A stretch of 12,372 bases of DNA, from positions 1 through 12,372 of the forward strand of contig JAIHTM010000052.1 in the NCBI GenBank assembly GCA_022713905.1, in the 5' to 3' direction. The stretch is from Collinsella sp. GTDB taxonomy: Bacteria > Actinomycetota > Coriobacteriia > Coriobacteriales > Coriobacteriaceae. A program made the translations under genes and the position numbers. The notes under the pieces are model-generated. The model saw nothing but the letters and a program-made list of their open reading frames with translations, was not told the DNA's origin and did not search any database. Every line of letters starts with the position of its first letter. Within the stretch, counting starts at the first letter, position 1. This document shows, piece after piece, positions 1 through 7,154 of the stretch.

Positions 1-1571
1 CCTATCTCTCCTTCCAGGAGTACTTCGAGCGCCTGCGCACCGAGGCCGAGCGCTGGGGCAAGCCCATGGCGGCAGTACTCGGTGCCCTTATGGCCCAGGT
101 CGACCTGGGCGCCGGCGCCATCGGCGGCAAGGACTCCATGAGCGGCTCGTTTGAGGACGAGGCCGGCGAGCTCAACGTTCCGCCGACCCTCATCAGCTTC
201 GCCGTCGCCGTGGGCCGCGCAGCCCGCGCCGTCTCCCCCGAGTTCAAGGGCCTGACGCATCGCGTCGTCCGCATCGCCCCCGCCACCTATGGCGAGGATT
301 ACCGTCCCGACGCCCAGCAGCTGCTTGCCGCGTTCGATGCCGTCGAGGCACTTACCGCCACCGGCGACGCTCTGGCCATCTCCACGCCCGGCTACGGCTG
401 TGGCGCCGAAAGCCTCTTTAAGATGTGCGTCGGCAACCAGATCGGCATCGAGCTTGCCGAGGACGTGGACGTCGAGAGCCTCTTCACCCCGCTCTACGGC
501 AGCTTTATCGTCGAGCTTGCCGACGATGCCGAGCTGCCCGAGGTCGCCGACGGCGTTGTCGTCGAGCCCCTGGGCACCACCGTCGAGGGCTATGTCATCG
601 ACACCGGCTCCGAGGTCATTGAGCTCTCCGAGCTGCAGGAGGCTTGGGAAGGCGGCATCGAGGGCGTCTTTGCCTACCGCAGCGCCGGCGAGACCGCCCC
701 GGTCGAGACCATCGATTTCCGTGCCAAGGACATCCACGTGTACGGCGGCGCCAAGATTGCCCGCCCGCGCGTGATTATCCCCGTGTTCCCCGGCAACAAC
801 TGCGAGTATGACAGCGCCCGTGCGTTCCGTGCCGCCGGTGCCGAAGCCGACACCTTCGTGATCAACAACCTCACGCCCGAGGCCGTCGCCGAAAGCACTC
901 ACGAGCTTGCCCGCCGCATCCGTGCAAGCCAGATCGTCATGATCCCCGGCGGCTTCTCGGGCGGCGACGAGCCCGACGGCTCCGCCAAGTTCATCACGGC
1001 GTTCTTCCGCGCTCCCGAGGTCACCGAGGCAGTCCGCGACCTGCTCAAGGCCCGCGACGGCCTGATGCTGGGCATCTGCAACGGCTTCCAGGCTCTGGTC
1101 AAGCTCGGCCTGGTGCCCTACGGTGACATCGTCGACGCCACGCCCGATGCGCCCACGCTGACGTTCAACACCATCGGCCGCCACCAGAGCCGTCTGGTGC
1201 GCACCCGCATCTCGTCCAACTTGTCCCCGTGGCTGTCGCAGTGCAGCCTGGACGACCCCTACACCGTCGCCATCAGCCACGGCGAGGGCCGCTTTGTCGC
1301 CAATGACGAAGTGCTCGCCCAGCTGATCGCCAACGGCCAGGTCGCCACGCAGTACGTGGGCGAGAACGGCAAGCCCAGCATGGACCTCTCCGTCAACCCC
1401 AACGGCTCCGCACTCGCCATCGAGGGCATCACGAGCCCCGACGGCCGCGTCCTGGGCAAGATGGGCCATGCCGAGCGTCGCGGCGACAACCTGTACCGCA
1501 ACGTGCCCGAGCATGTCCCCGGCGATAAGTTCATGCCGATCTTTGAGAGCGGCGTGGCCTACTTCGCTTAA
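1..1571 (+). CDS. purL: Phosphoribosylformylglycinamidine synthase, C-terminal part (5' end outside window)
   Basis: FGAM synthase catalyses the fourth step of de novo purine synthesis: FGAR + glutamine + ATP give FGAM + glutamate + ADP. The frame is open from the left edge (first full codon at base 3), so 522 C-terminal residues are visible and the real start lies outside. The visible part begins in the second PurM-like synthase domain (GAGAIGGKDSMSGSFEDE around residues 37-54) and continues into a class I glutamine amidotransferase domain from about residue 255 (IIPVFPGNNC). The nucleophile Cys in GICNGFQ (codon at 1077) and the His and Glu of GHAER (codons at 1467 and 1473) are all present, so the glutaminase looks active. 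Synthase and glutaminase are fused, as in the long single-chain PurL forms, rather than split into PurL/PurQ/PurS. Ends in TAA, 37 bases before a strong terminator, so it is the last gene of its transcript. Confidence 0.96.
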   Translation, partial: YLSFQEYFERLRTEAERWGKPMAAVLGALMAQVDLGAGAIGGKDSMSGSFEDEAGELNVPPTLISFAVAVGRAARAVSPEFKGLTHRVVRIAPATYGEDYRPDAQQLLAAFDAVEALTATGDALAISTPGYGCGAESLFKMCVGNQIGIELAEDVDVESLFTPLYGSFIVELADDAELPEVADGVVVEPLGTTVEGYVIDTGSEVIELSELQEAWEGGIEGVFAYRSAGETAPVETIDFRAKDIHVYGGAKIARPRVIIPVFPGNNCEYDSARAFRAAGAEADTFVINNLTPEAVAESTHELARRIRASQIVMIPGGFSGGDEPDGSAKFITAFFRAPEVTEAVRDLLKARDGLMLGICNGFQALVKLGLVPYGDIVDATPDAPTLTFNTIGRHQSRLVRTRISSNLSPWLSQCSLDDPYTVAISHGEGRFVANDEVLAQLIANGQVATQYVGENGKPSMDLSVNPNGSALAIEGITSPDGRVLGKMGHAERRGDNLYRNVPEHVPGDKFMPIFESGVAYFA

Positions 1572-1586
1572 ACCTTTCCCATCGGG

Positions 1587-1592
1587 TACAAT
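1587..1592 (+). promoter_or_regulatory. Possible -10 element (TACAAT) upstream of the EamA gene
   Basis: TACAAT differs from TATAAT at one position and lies between the purL stop and the terminator hairpin, 79 bases before the EamA start codon. The only -35 candidate (TTCGCT at 1563-1568, 18-base spacer) is poor. A transcript from here would run straight into the hairpin at 1609-1637. The same hexamer occurs upstream of the HD gene at 6296-6301. Weak call. Confidence 0.25.
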
Positions 1593-1608
1593 CCCCTCGG
1601 GTAACAAC

Positions 1609-1645
1609 ACCCGCCACCGACACATCCGGTGGCGGGTTCTTTTTT
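1609..1645 (+). terminator. Intrinsic terminator after purL
   Basis: A perfect 11-bp stem (ACCCGCCACCG at 1609-1619 with CGGTGGCGGGT at 1627-1637) encloses a 7-base loop and is followed by a T-rich tract, TTCTTTTTT, ending at 1645. This is a textbook Rho-independent terminator for the plus-strand purL transcript. It ends only 13 bases before the Shine-Dalgarno of the next gene on the same strand, so it may also control read-through into that gene. Confidence 0.9.
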
Positions 1646-1670
1646 GCTTCGCGCATACAGGAAGGACATC

Positions 1671-2606
1671 ATGGAAAGCCGCAAGCCGTATCTCGCCACC
1701 CTGCCCGGACTCATCCTGGGCTGCCTCGTCTGCTGCGCGCTCTGGGGATCGGCTTTTCCCTGCATCAAGATCGGCTACGGCCTCTTTGGCATTCCCGCAC
1801 ACGACAGCGCCTCGCAGCTGCTCTTCGCGGGTCTGCGCTTCACCCTTGCCGGCATGCTGGTCATTGTTGGCATGAGCGTGGCCCAGCGCCGTCCGCTCGT
1901 TCCGCAAGTGCGCGATATCAAGCCCATCTGCATCTTGTCGCTCTTCCAGACCATCGGGCAGTACTTCTTTTTCTACCTGGGACTCTCGCGCGCCAGCGCC
2001 ATGTCGAGTTCCATCATCGAGGCCAGCGCCAACTTCCTCGCAATCCTCTTTGCCGCCCTGGCATTTCACACCGAGAAGCTCAATACGGCCAAGGTGCTTG
2101 GCTGTGCGCTGGGCTTTGCCGGCGTCGCGCTCGTCAACCTCTCGGGCGCAGATGGCACCTTTGGCTTCAGGCTCGATGGCGAGGGCTTTATCCTAGCCTC
2201 CACTGTCGCGGGTGCTCTTTCGACCTGCCTGATCGGCATCTTCTCGCGCAAGCATGACGGCGTCTTGCTCGCCGGCTGGCAGTTTTTAGTCGGAGGTTTG
2301 GTCCTTACCGCCATCGGGTTTTTGATGGGCGGCGCGCTCTCCCCCACCGCGATCATCCCCGCCATCGCACTCATTATCTATATGGCACTCATTTCCGCCG
2401 TCGCGTACTCGCTATGGTCGCGTCTGCTTGCCGTCAACCCCGTCAGCCGTGTGTCGGTCTTTGGCTTTATGAATCCAGTCTTTGGCGTACTGTTGAGCGC
2501 TCTGCTGCTCGGCGAGGGCGCTGGCACGAGCCCTGTTACCGTACTTGTTGCCCTGCTGTTGGTCTGCGGCGGCATCATCATCGTCAACAGGCCCAAAAAG
2601 GCCTAG
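1671..2606 (+). CDS. EamA/DMT-superfamily membrane transporter
   Basis: Drug/metabolite-transporter family permease of 311 residues, the usual length for two EamA repeats of five helices each. About ten hydrophobic segments are visible, from LPGLILGCLVCCALWGSAF near the N-terminus to VTVLVALLLVCGGIIIV at the end, where a short basic tail (NRPKKA) follows. The first repeat shows the typical ALWGSAF and LGLSRASAM stretches, and the second shows AVNPVSRVSVFGFMNPVFG followed by LLLGE. The ATG at 1671 is chosen because AGGAAGG (1659-1665) lies 5 bases upstream; the frame continues to a GTG at 1629, but that lies inside the terminator hairpin. Family members export amino acids, metabolites or drugs, and the substrate cannot be read from sequence. 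It stands alone between a terminator and a convergent gene. Confidence 0.93.
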   Translation: MESRKPYLATLPGLILGCLVCCALWGSAFPCIKIGYGLFGIPAHDSASQLLFAGLRFTLAGMLVIVGMSVAQRRPLVPQVRDIKPICILSLFQTIGQYFFFYLGLSRASAMSSSIIEASANFLAILFAALAFHTEKLNTAKVLGCALGFAGVALVNLSGADGTFGFRLDGEGFILASTVAGALSTCLIGIFSRKHDGVLLAGWQFLVGGLVLTAIGFLMGGALSPTAIIPAIALIIYMALISAVAYSLWSRLLAVNPVSRVSVFGFMNPVFGVLLSALLLGEGAGTSPVTVLVALLLVCGGIIIVNRPKKA

Positions 2607-2705
2607 CGAGCTCACCTTTTTAGGGAGGATGTTCGCACACTTTAGCTTAATGGAGTACATCGGAGAGCCGAGGGCCGCCATGCACGCAAGCTTGCACCCC
2701 TTTAT

Positions 2706-3848
2706 CTAGCGTATCTGGATGCCAGCTTTCTTTTTCTCGGCCTTGACACGGTAGAGCTCCGCATCGGCAGCGCGAAGCAAGTCTTGCCAGGTATCGACGC
2801 CATCACCAACCCGTGCGTAGCCGATGGACATCCGCAACAGATACGGCACGTCGGCGCGCGCAAGCTCATCGTTGATTGTCGCGCACAGATGCATGATATC
2901 CTGTTCCGCCACTGCCTTTTGGAGCACCACGAACTCATCGCCGCCATAGCGCGCGATAAAGCCGCCGGACATCGAACAGACGTCCTTGAGCGCCTTCGAA
3001 ACAACCTGAAGGGCATGGTCGCCCTCGACATGTCCATAGTGGTCGTTAATCTGCTTAAAGCCGTCAGCATCCATCATCAGCAGATACACATCATCGGCCT
3101 GGTCAGCACCCGAGAACAGCGACAGCATATAGGTCTCAAAACGGTTACGGTTGTTGAGTCCAGTCAATGGGTCAGTCGAGATCAGCTGCTCCTGGTAGAC
3201 GATATAGAGCAGCAAAATACTGATCATTATGCCGACGCAAAGGCCGGGCACCGAAAATACGACCTGAAAGGTACCGCCCACCAGAGCGGGGACCGCGAAA
3301 AAGGCGAGGGTGCGATAAATGGCCTTCTTTTGCAGGCTTTCGACTTTTCGAGCCTGAACAAAGGCATGCAAGGACGTATATATGACGTAGCAGTAGCTAA
3401 CGATAGGCTGAATCATATAAGCTGCACCGCGACGATATACGCCTTGCGCATCGATATAGAAAAGAGTGTGTGTCCAGTAGCTGGTAAATGCCAGGGCGAC
3501 CACTACCGCCGTAGGCAATGCCACGAGTGCCATCCTGTAGCGCGTGGCCAGGAATCGCGAGCCCTGCATCGTCTCGGAATAGAAGAACCAAATGAGGCAC
3601 GCGATGGCGAACAGCGAAAACGAGACCGCGTTGGAAATCCAGTTGGCTGTAATGCCCACAGGAGTGCTCACGCCGTCCGAGAGCGTCCAAATCATATCGA
3701 AGAAAATGTAGGCGGCAGAGGTGTAGCCGAGCATGCTAAACAATAGCTGCTGGGTGCTCGAGAACAAGGAGCGGCGACTTCGCGCGGCAAGCCCGATAAG
3801 AATAATCATGCACAGCATAAATATCTCGATCTTGAGTGCCTTAACCAC
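2706..3848 (-). CDS. Membrane-bound diguanylate cyclase (GGDEF domain)
   Basis: Predicted to make cyclic di-GMP from two GTP at the inner face of the membrane. Residues 1-218 hold about seven hydrophobic segments (roughly 5-22, 34-54, 70-90, 106-126, 144-165, 180-198, 200-218) that probably form a sensor; I do not recognise its family. The cyclase domain follows: DPLTGLNNRNRF (226-237), metal-binding MDADGFKQIND (259-269), and the active-site RYGGDEF with GGDEF at 302-306, all intact. The usual inhibitory RxxD motif is missing: the matching positions read MSGG, so product inhibition through that site is not expected. The start is a GTG with GGAG 4 bases upstream (3853-3856); ATG at codon 11 is an alternative. 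Single gene, no EAL partner nearby, convergent with the EamA gene. Its upstream region is rich in inverted repeats. Confidence 0.93.
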   Translation of the reverse strand: MVKALKIEIFMLCMIILIGLAARSRRSLFSSTQQLLFSMLGYTSAAYIFFDMIWTLSDGVSTPVGITANWISNAVSFSLFAIACLIWFFYSETMQGSRFLATRYRMALVALPTAVVVALAFTSYWTHTLFYIDAQGVYRRGAAYMIQPIVSYCYVIYTSLHAFVQARKVESLQKKAIYRTLAFFAVPALVGGTFQVVFSVPGLCVGIMISILLLYIVYQEQLISTDPLTGLNNRNRFETYMLSLFSGADQADDVYLLMMDADGFKQINDHYGHVEGDHALQVVSKALKDVCSMSGGFIARYGGDEFVVLQKAVAEQDIMHLCATINDELARADVPYLLRMSIGYARVGDGVDTWQDLLRAADAELYRVKAEKKKAGIQIR

Positions 3849-3887
3849 CAGGCTCCATCCCCTCTATATCCAAGTAGCCAAAATCGC

Positions 3888-3902
3888 CCGAGACACACTC
3901 GG
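3888..3902 (-). repeat. Small inverted repeat in the GGDEF leader
   Basis: CCGAG (3888-3892), 5-base spacer, CTCGG (3898-3902). It can form a 5-bp hairpin in the 5' leader of the GGDEF mRNA about 40 bases before the start codon. A short repeat of this kind can occur by chance; it is listed because two longer ones lie just upstream. Confidence 0.35.
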
Positions 3903-3910
3903 ACAGCAAA

Positions 3911-3931
3911 TACCCCTTACTCCCAGGGGTA
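3911..3931 (-). repeat. Perfect 7-bp inverted repeat upstream of the GGDEF gene
   Basis: TACCCCT (3911-3917) and AGGGGTA (3925-3931) form a perfect 7-bp stem around a 7-base spacer. It sits just downstream of the candidate -10 at 3938-3943, so it would lie at the very start of the GGDEF transcript. It could be a repressor operator or an mRNA hairpin. No adequate T-run follows on either strand, so it does not look like a terminator. Confidence 0.55.
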
Positions 3932-3937
3932 AAGGGA

Positions 3938-3943
3938 ATAATA
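3938..3943 (-). promoter_or_regulatory. Candidate -10 element (TATTAT) for the GGDEF gene
   Basis: TATTAT on the minus strand matches TATAAT at five of six positions and lies about 90 bases before the GTG start. No good -35 is seen at 16-18 bases (best TTCAGT). The region between -35 and -10 would overlap one arm of the larger inverted repeat at 3947-3990, a reasonable place for a regulator to act. Confidence 0.3.
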
Positions 3944-3946
3944 GCA

Positions 3947-3990
3947 GAGCGTCCGAATGACACTGAATAACAGATGCCGTTCGGACGCTC
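3947..3990 (-). repeat. 11-bp perfect inverted repeat between the kdgT stop and the GGDEF gene
   Basis: GAGCGTCCGAA (3947-3957) and TTCGGACGCTC (3980-3990) are perfect reverse complements, extendable by one G-T and one G-C pair, around an 18-base loop. Read on the minus strand it lies 47 bases after the kdgT stop and is followed by a modestly T-rich stretch (CTGCTATTATTCCCTTT). It may be a weak terminator for kdgT, or a two-half-site operator over the GGDEF promoter; the sequence does not decide between them. Confidence 0.65.
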
Positions 3991-4036
3991 AGATAGCGTG
4001 AATTGCACGCGCCATTTCATTGACTCGAAGAGACGA

Positions 4037-5059
4037 TTACTCGCCGTCGATATCGGTCGCGACAGCCTCCTCGATGGCCTCGACACCGACAGGCGACAGA
4101 TCCTCCTTGCCTTGGCAGAACTTCTTGTCGACCCAGCCAGTCAGAATCGGAGCCATGATCGCCGTGATGATAACGGCGGTGGCGATCTGAGCGTACGCGG
4201 TGGGCGCAAGCTCGGCGTAGCGCGGTGCGACCTCGGCGAGGGCAACCGGTGTGGTCATAGCCGTGCCGGCAATGGTGGAGCAAGCCACAGCGGCCTTGCC
4301 ATTGCCGCCGCACAGACGCTCGAACGCAAAGGTGATGGGACCGACGACAAACAGCGTGACAAGGCCCAGCAAGATGCCGGAAATACCGCCGGTGATAAAG
4401 CTCGACAGGCTCATGGACGCACCGAGCTGAAATCCGATGACGGCAATCGCGGGATTGGCACCGGGAACCAGCAGGTTCTTGATAAACGGGAACAGGTTGC
4501 CCAGAACCATGCCAATAACGAGTGGCAAGATGGAGCCGATAATGGTGCCAATGGGAATGTTGGCGAGGCCGGAAACACCGAGGATGATCATCGTGACGGC
4601 GGGGCCAGCCGTAAAGAACAGGATACCGACGGCGCCCTGCTCGGACTCATCACCGAACTCGCCCATGATGCCCGTATAGAGCGCCATGTTGCAAAACGTG
4701 ATGCCGCCGATGATAGACACGGAGCTCAGACCCAGGAAGTTGTCGTTAAAGAAATATGCTATGCCCAGGCCGAGAGCCGCTGCGACGACCAGCTTGGGGA
4801 TCAGCACGACGATACCGGTCTTGATGGCACCCGGCGTGGACTTAAAGCTGATGCCGGCGCCCACAAACAGCAGGATCGCGGCGACGATGGTATTGGAGCC
4901 ACCGCGGCAGGCAGCCGTAAAGAAGCCGCCGATCTCAAAAACCTGCGGGCAGAAGGTGTTGAGCAAAAGACCGACGATCATCGGATAGATCATGATGTCG
5001 CCTGGGATGCGCGGGACCTTGAATTTCTTTTGCTCGTTGGCGGTCGCTTCCTGTGCCAT
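4037..5059 (-). CDS. kdgT: KdgT-family 2-keto-3-deoxygluconate permease
   Basis: Predicted proton-coupled permease importing 2-keto-3-deoxygluconate, an intermediate of pectin and hexuronate breakdown. The 340-residue protein is close to the usual KdgT length of about 330. It is hydrophobic with around ten membrane segments, and the family-like opening KVPRIPGDIMIYPMIVG is followed by the glycine-rich LLFVGAGI and GGITFCNMALYTGIMGEFGD. An acidic tail closes the protein. I choose the ATG at 5059, where GGGGG lies about 4 bases upstream; the in-frame TTG at 5089 adds ten residues and has no ribosome site. No KDG kinase, aldolase or uronate isomerase genes are in the window, so the substrate rests on family similarity alone. 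About 150 bases separate it from azlD upstream, enough for its own promoter. Confidence 0.87.
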   Translation of the reverse strand: MAQEATANEQKKFKVPRIPGDIMIYPMIVGLLLNTFCPQVFEIGGFFTAACRGGSNTIVAAILLFVGAGISFKSTPGAIKTGIVVLIPKLVVAAALGLGIAYFFNDNFLGLSSVSIIGGITFCNMALYTGIMGEFGDESEQGAVGILFFTAGPAVTMIILGVSGLANIPIGTIIGSILPLVIGMVLGNLFPFIKNLLVPGANPAIAVIGFQLGASMSLSSFITGGISGILLGLVTLFVVGPITFAFERLCGGNGKAAVACSTIAGTAMTTPVALAEVAPRYAELAPTAYAQIATAVIITAIMAPILTGWVDKKFCQGKEDLSPVGVEAIEEAVATDIDGE

Positions 5060-5103
5060 GAAACCCCCATTTCCGCTGACGGGGTACAAAAGCCCACGTC
5101 ACG

Positions 5104-5119
5104 CTTTGCTACAGTAAAG
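5104..5119 (-). promoter_or_regulatory. Operator-like imperfect palindrome upstream of kdgT
   Basis: CTTTGCTACAGTAAAG is symmetric at six of eight position pairs, with the CTTT/AAAG outer arms and CT/AG inner arms matching. It lies 45 bases before the kdgT start, where an operator or promoter would be expected. I cannot match it to a named regulator. Confidence 0.3.
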
Positions 5120-5209
5120 TTTGACCATGGTACCAGAAGAAATAGACCAGCTCGGTGAAAAATTCGACAAGTTGGGATGGAACGAGATTCGGCGCCCGCG
5201 ACGCCACCC

Positions 5210-5533
5210 CTATATAAGGCTCAAGACGATATAGAGTACGATGCCCGAGACGCAGCACCACAGCATCGATTTTGTCTTGACCGCCACGACCACGACGCCG
5301 GCGGCCGCAATCCAGGGAACCAAGGCAGGCCAGAGCCCCGCGTCGAACGCGTCGGGACTCACCAAGTCGTTGGCGACCAGCGCGGCAAAGGCAGCGGGCG
5401 GGATATAGCCCAGGGCCTCGGTAATGCGGGGCGACAGGGTCCGCCCGCGCAAGGCGAACGCCGGCGCGATGCGAGAGAACGCGATAGCAGCCCACGACGA
5501 CAGCCACAGAACCAAGAACTCGTTAACGGGCAT
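5210..5533 (-). CDS. azlD: AzlD family branched-chain amino acid exporter, small subunit
   Basis: Small partner of AzlC in a two-protein exporter of branched-chain amino acids (LIV-E type). The protein has 107 residues, the normal size, with about four hydrophobic segments. It begins MPVNEFLVLWLSSWAAIAFS and shows the family-like region ALRGRTLSPRITEALGYIPPAAFAAL followed by two further hydrophobic helices. The ATG at 5533 is chosen because it overlaps the azlC stop by 11 bases and has a purine-rich site (GGAAGAGG) inside the end of azlC; the frame runs further upstream only as out-of-phase azlC sequence. The overlap implies translational coupling with azlC, as is usual for this pair. No convincing terminator follows. 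Confidence 0.9.
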   Translation of the reverse strand: MPVNEFLVLWLSSWAAIAFSRIAPAFALRGRTLSPRITEALGYIPPAAFAALVANDLVSPDAFDAGLWPALVPWIAAAGVVVVAVKTKSMLWCCVSGIVLYIVLSLI

Positions 5534-6215
5534 CGCGGGCACCTCTTCCGTCAAATACAGCATCGCACGCCAGCGCAATGGTAATGCCGACCACGACGCT
5601 TGCCGGCACGGCAATATTCACGAGGCCCAAGAACTTGCATACGGCGACGGACACCGCGCCCGAAACCGCCGCGACAACGTTGCCGCGCGACAGCCGCTGC
5701 GAAAAGAGTAGACAGATAAAGAGCGACGTGCAGACGAAACTAGCAATAGCGGTGGGAACATCGACAACGGCACCGACGATGGCACCCATCGTGCACGAAG
5801 CGCCCCATGTCACGATGAGGATCACGTTGAGCACGAAGGATTCGCGCGGGCCCCAATCCTCCCCCTCAACCAGCTTGGCAAGCGAGATGCCGTATGCCTC
5901 CTCGGTGAGCGTCGCGGCAACAGCCAGCGTCTGACGCTTCGAGGCGCCCGCCAGATGGGGCGCAAGCGATGCCGAGTAAAGCGCAAAGCGCGAGGAGATG
6001 GCGGCAACGCTCGCGATAATCGAAGGTGCCGGTACGCCCGCCAGCCAAAGGTTGCAGATCATAAACTGGCCGCTGCCCGTCACAAACGTGCTGCTCAGGG
6101 CAAAGACCATCCAGGGTTCCATTCCCGTCTGCCCCATGATCATTCCGCACGGCGCGCCTATTGCAACATAGGTAAGCATCACTGGCCAGACGGTTCTAAC
6201 GATTTTGAGCACCAT
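5523..6215 (-). CDS. azlC: AzlC family branched-chain amino acid exporter, large subunit
   Basis: Large membrane subunit of an AzlCD exporter, which in Bacillus subtilis confers azaleucine resistance by exporting branched-chain amino acids. 230 residues, typical for the family. The conserved opening is visible: VAIGAPCGMIMGQTG, then SSTFVTGSGQFM and the SRFALYSASLAPHL stretch that corresponds to the family's (S/N)xRxxLYxxSLxPxL region. The TEEAYGISL motif follows. ATG at 6215 begins MVLKIVRTVWPVMLTY, directly before the first membrane segment; an in-frame TTG at 6284 would add 23 polar residues and lacks a ribosome site. It is the first gene of the azlC-azlD pair and is divergent from the HD gene. 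No Lrp-type regulator gene lies beside it in the window. Confidence 0.92.
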   Translation of the reverse strand: MVLKIVRTVWPVMLTYVAIGAPCGMIMGQTGMEPWMVFALSSTFVTGSGQFMICNLWLAGVPAPSIIASVAAISSRFALYSASLAPHLAGASKRQTLAVAATLTEEAYGISLAKLVEGEDWGPRESFVLNVILIVTWGASCTMGAIVGAVVDVPTAIASFVCTSLFICLLFSQRLSRGNVVAAVSGAVSVAVCKFLGLVNIAVPASVVVGITIALACDAVFDGRGARDAR

Positions 6216-6295
6216 ACGCTTCTCATCCTGACAAGGTCTCCGAACCGCATGTAGCGACACGGCAGAATCATCATCCGACAGCAACCGAGTTCACC

Positions 6296-6301
6296 TACAA
6301 T
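6296..6301 (+). promoter_or_regulatory. Possible -10 element (TACAAT) for the HD gene
   Basis: TACAAT ends 40 bases before the ATG of the HD-domain gene, a sensible distance for a promoter with a short leader. CCGACA at 6275-6280 resembles a -35 but the spacer is only 15 bases. It lies in the 126-base divergent gap with azlC. Tentative. Confidence 0.3.
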
Positions 6302-6341
6302 TGCCACCGGATCGAAAGACACAACTTTTTAGGAAGTCATT

Positions 6342-7154
6342 ATGACAGCTATCGATCGAGACCGGGCGCGCACGGCCTTCAAAAGCTACACCGATGCCTA
6401 CGACGCCACCAACCCACGCATCGCGCTCAAAATCGAGCATACATACCACGTGGCCGAGGCATGCGATGCCGTAGCGCGCGAGCAGGGCTGGTCGTCAGAA
6501 GATATTGACCTGGCATGGCTTTGCGGCCTGCTACACGATATGGGCCGCTTTGAGCAGCTACGACGCTGGGACACCTTTAAGGACGCCGAGAGCATGAGCC
6601 ATGCGGCGCTGGGCATCGAGGTCCTCTTTGGCGAGAATCCCGCCGATGCACCCGCCGTAACGAGCATCCGCGACTTTATCGATGACCCGGCAGAAGATGA
6701 GCTCATCCGAGCGAGCATTGCCTATCACAGCGATTTCCGTCTACCCGCGCAGCTCGACGTGCGCACGCGAAGCTTCTGCGATATCGTGCGCGACGGCGAC
6801 AAGATCGACATTATGCGCGCCATCGCCGACAGCACCGTCGACACCATCCTCAAGGTGGACGAGAAGACGTTTCTCGGCAGCCGTTTCTCGTCGCCGGCAC
6901 TTGCCGCCTTTGACGAGCACCGCTGCGTCGCACGCGATGAACGCAACGAGCCCGCAGACTACCTGGTGGGACTCATCTGCTTTATGTTTGAGCTCGTCTA
7001 TCCAGCAAGCCGCGCGCTGGCGCGCGAACAGGGCGATATCCACCGCCTGCTCGACGCACCCTTTGGCATTACGCGGCCCTTTACCGACCCCGCCACGCAG
7101 GCAACCTGGAGCCGCCTAAAGGACGAGATGCGCGACTGGCTGGCGCGCGCCTAG
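6342..7154 (+). CDS. HD-domain phosphohydrolase
   Basis: A 270-residue soluble protein with the metal-binding signature of the HD superfamily: His33 (KIEHTYHVAEAC), the His65-Asp66 doublet (GLLHDMGRFEQ), possible extra ligands His87 (SHAALG) and His129 (AYHSDF), and the distal Asp in RDGDKIDIMR (residues 150-159). The extra histidines suggest a two-metal site as in several HD phosphohydrolases. Members cleave nucleotide or cyclic-nucleotide phosphate bonds; the substrate here is unknown. No second domain is visible. The ATG at 6342 has AGGAAG (6331-6336) 5 bases upstream. Its TAG stop overlaps the TAG of the convergent etfA gene, so no terminator fits between them. It is not adjacent to the GGDEF gene, so no c-di-GMP link is implied. 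Confidence 0.9.
   Translation: MTAIDRDRARTAFKSYTDAYDATNPRIALKIEHTYHVAEACDAVAREQGWSSEDIDLAWLCGLLHDMGRFEQLRRWDTFKDAESMSHAALGIEVLFGENPADAPAVTSIRDFIDDPAEDELIRASIAYHSDFRLPAQLDVRTRSFCDIVRDGDKIDIMRAIADSTVDTILKVDEKTFLGSRFSSPALAAFDEHRCVARDERNEPADYLVGLICFMFELVYPASRALAREQGDIHRLLDAPFGITRPFTDPATQATWSRLKDEMRDWLARA

Noticed and set aside
2589..2603. AGGCC-CAAAA-AGGCCT-like hairpin at the end of the EamA gene as a terminator
   Set aside because: Only a 5-bp stem inside the coding end, and the nearest T-run lies too far downstream.
2687..2698. Palindrome GCAAGCTTGC between the convergent EamA and GGDEF genes
   Set aside because: A self-complementary stretch without loop or T-tract; too short to support a terminator or operator.
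2784..3746. Open 320-codon plus-strand frame opposite the GGDEF gene
   Set aside because: The opposite strand encodes intact GGDEF motifs; this frame shows no domain or signal and arises from the codon bias of the real gene.
3974..5158. Open 394-codon plus-strand frame opposite kdgT
   Set aside because: It is the complement of a clear KdgT permease gene, has very polar low-complexity composition (many D, G, R, Q), no ribosome site and no family resemblance.
5126..5233. Short plus-strand ORF of 35 codons beginning MVPEEIDQLGEKFDKLGW
   Set aside because: The start looks protein-like, but there is no ribosome site, codon use is unlike the neighbours, and it runs antisense into the end of azlD. 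It could be a fossil, but not enough supports it.
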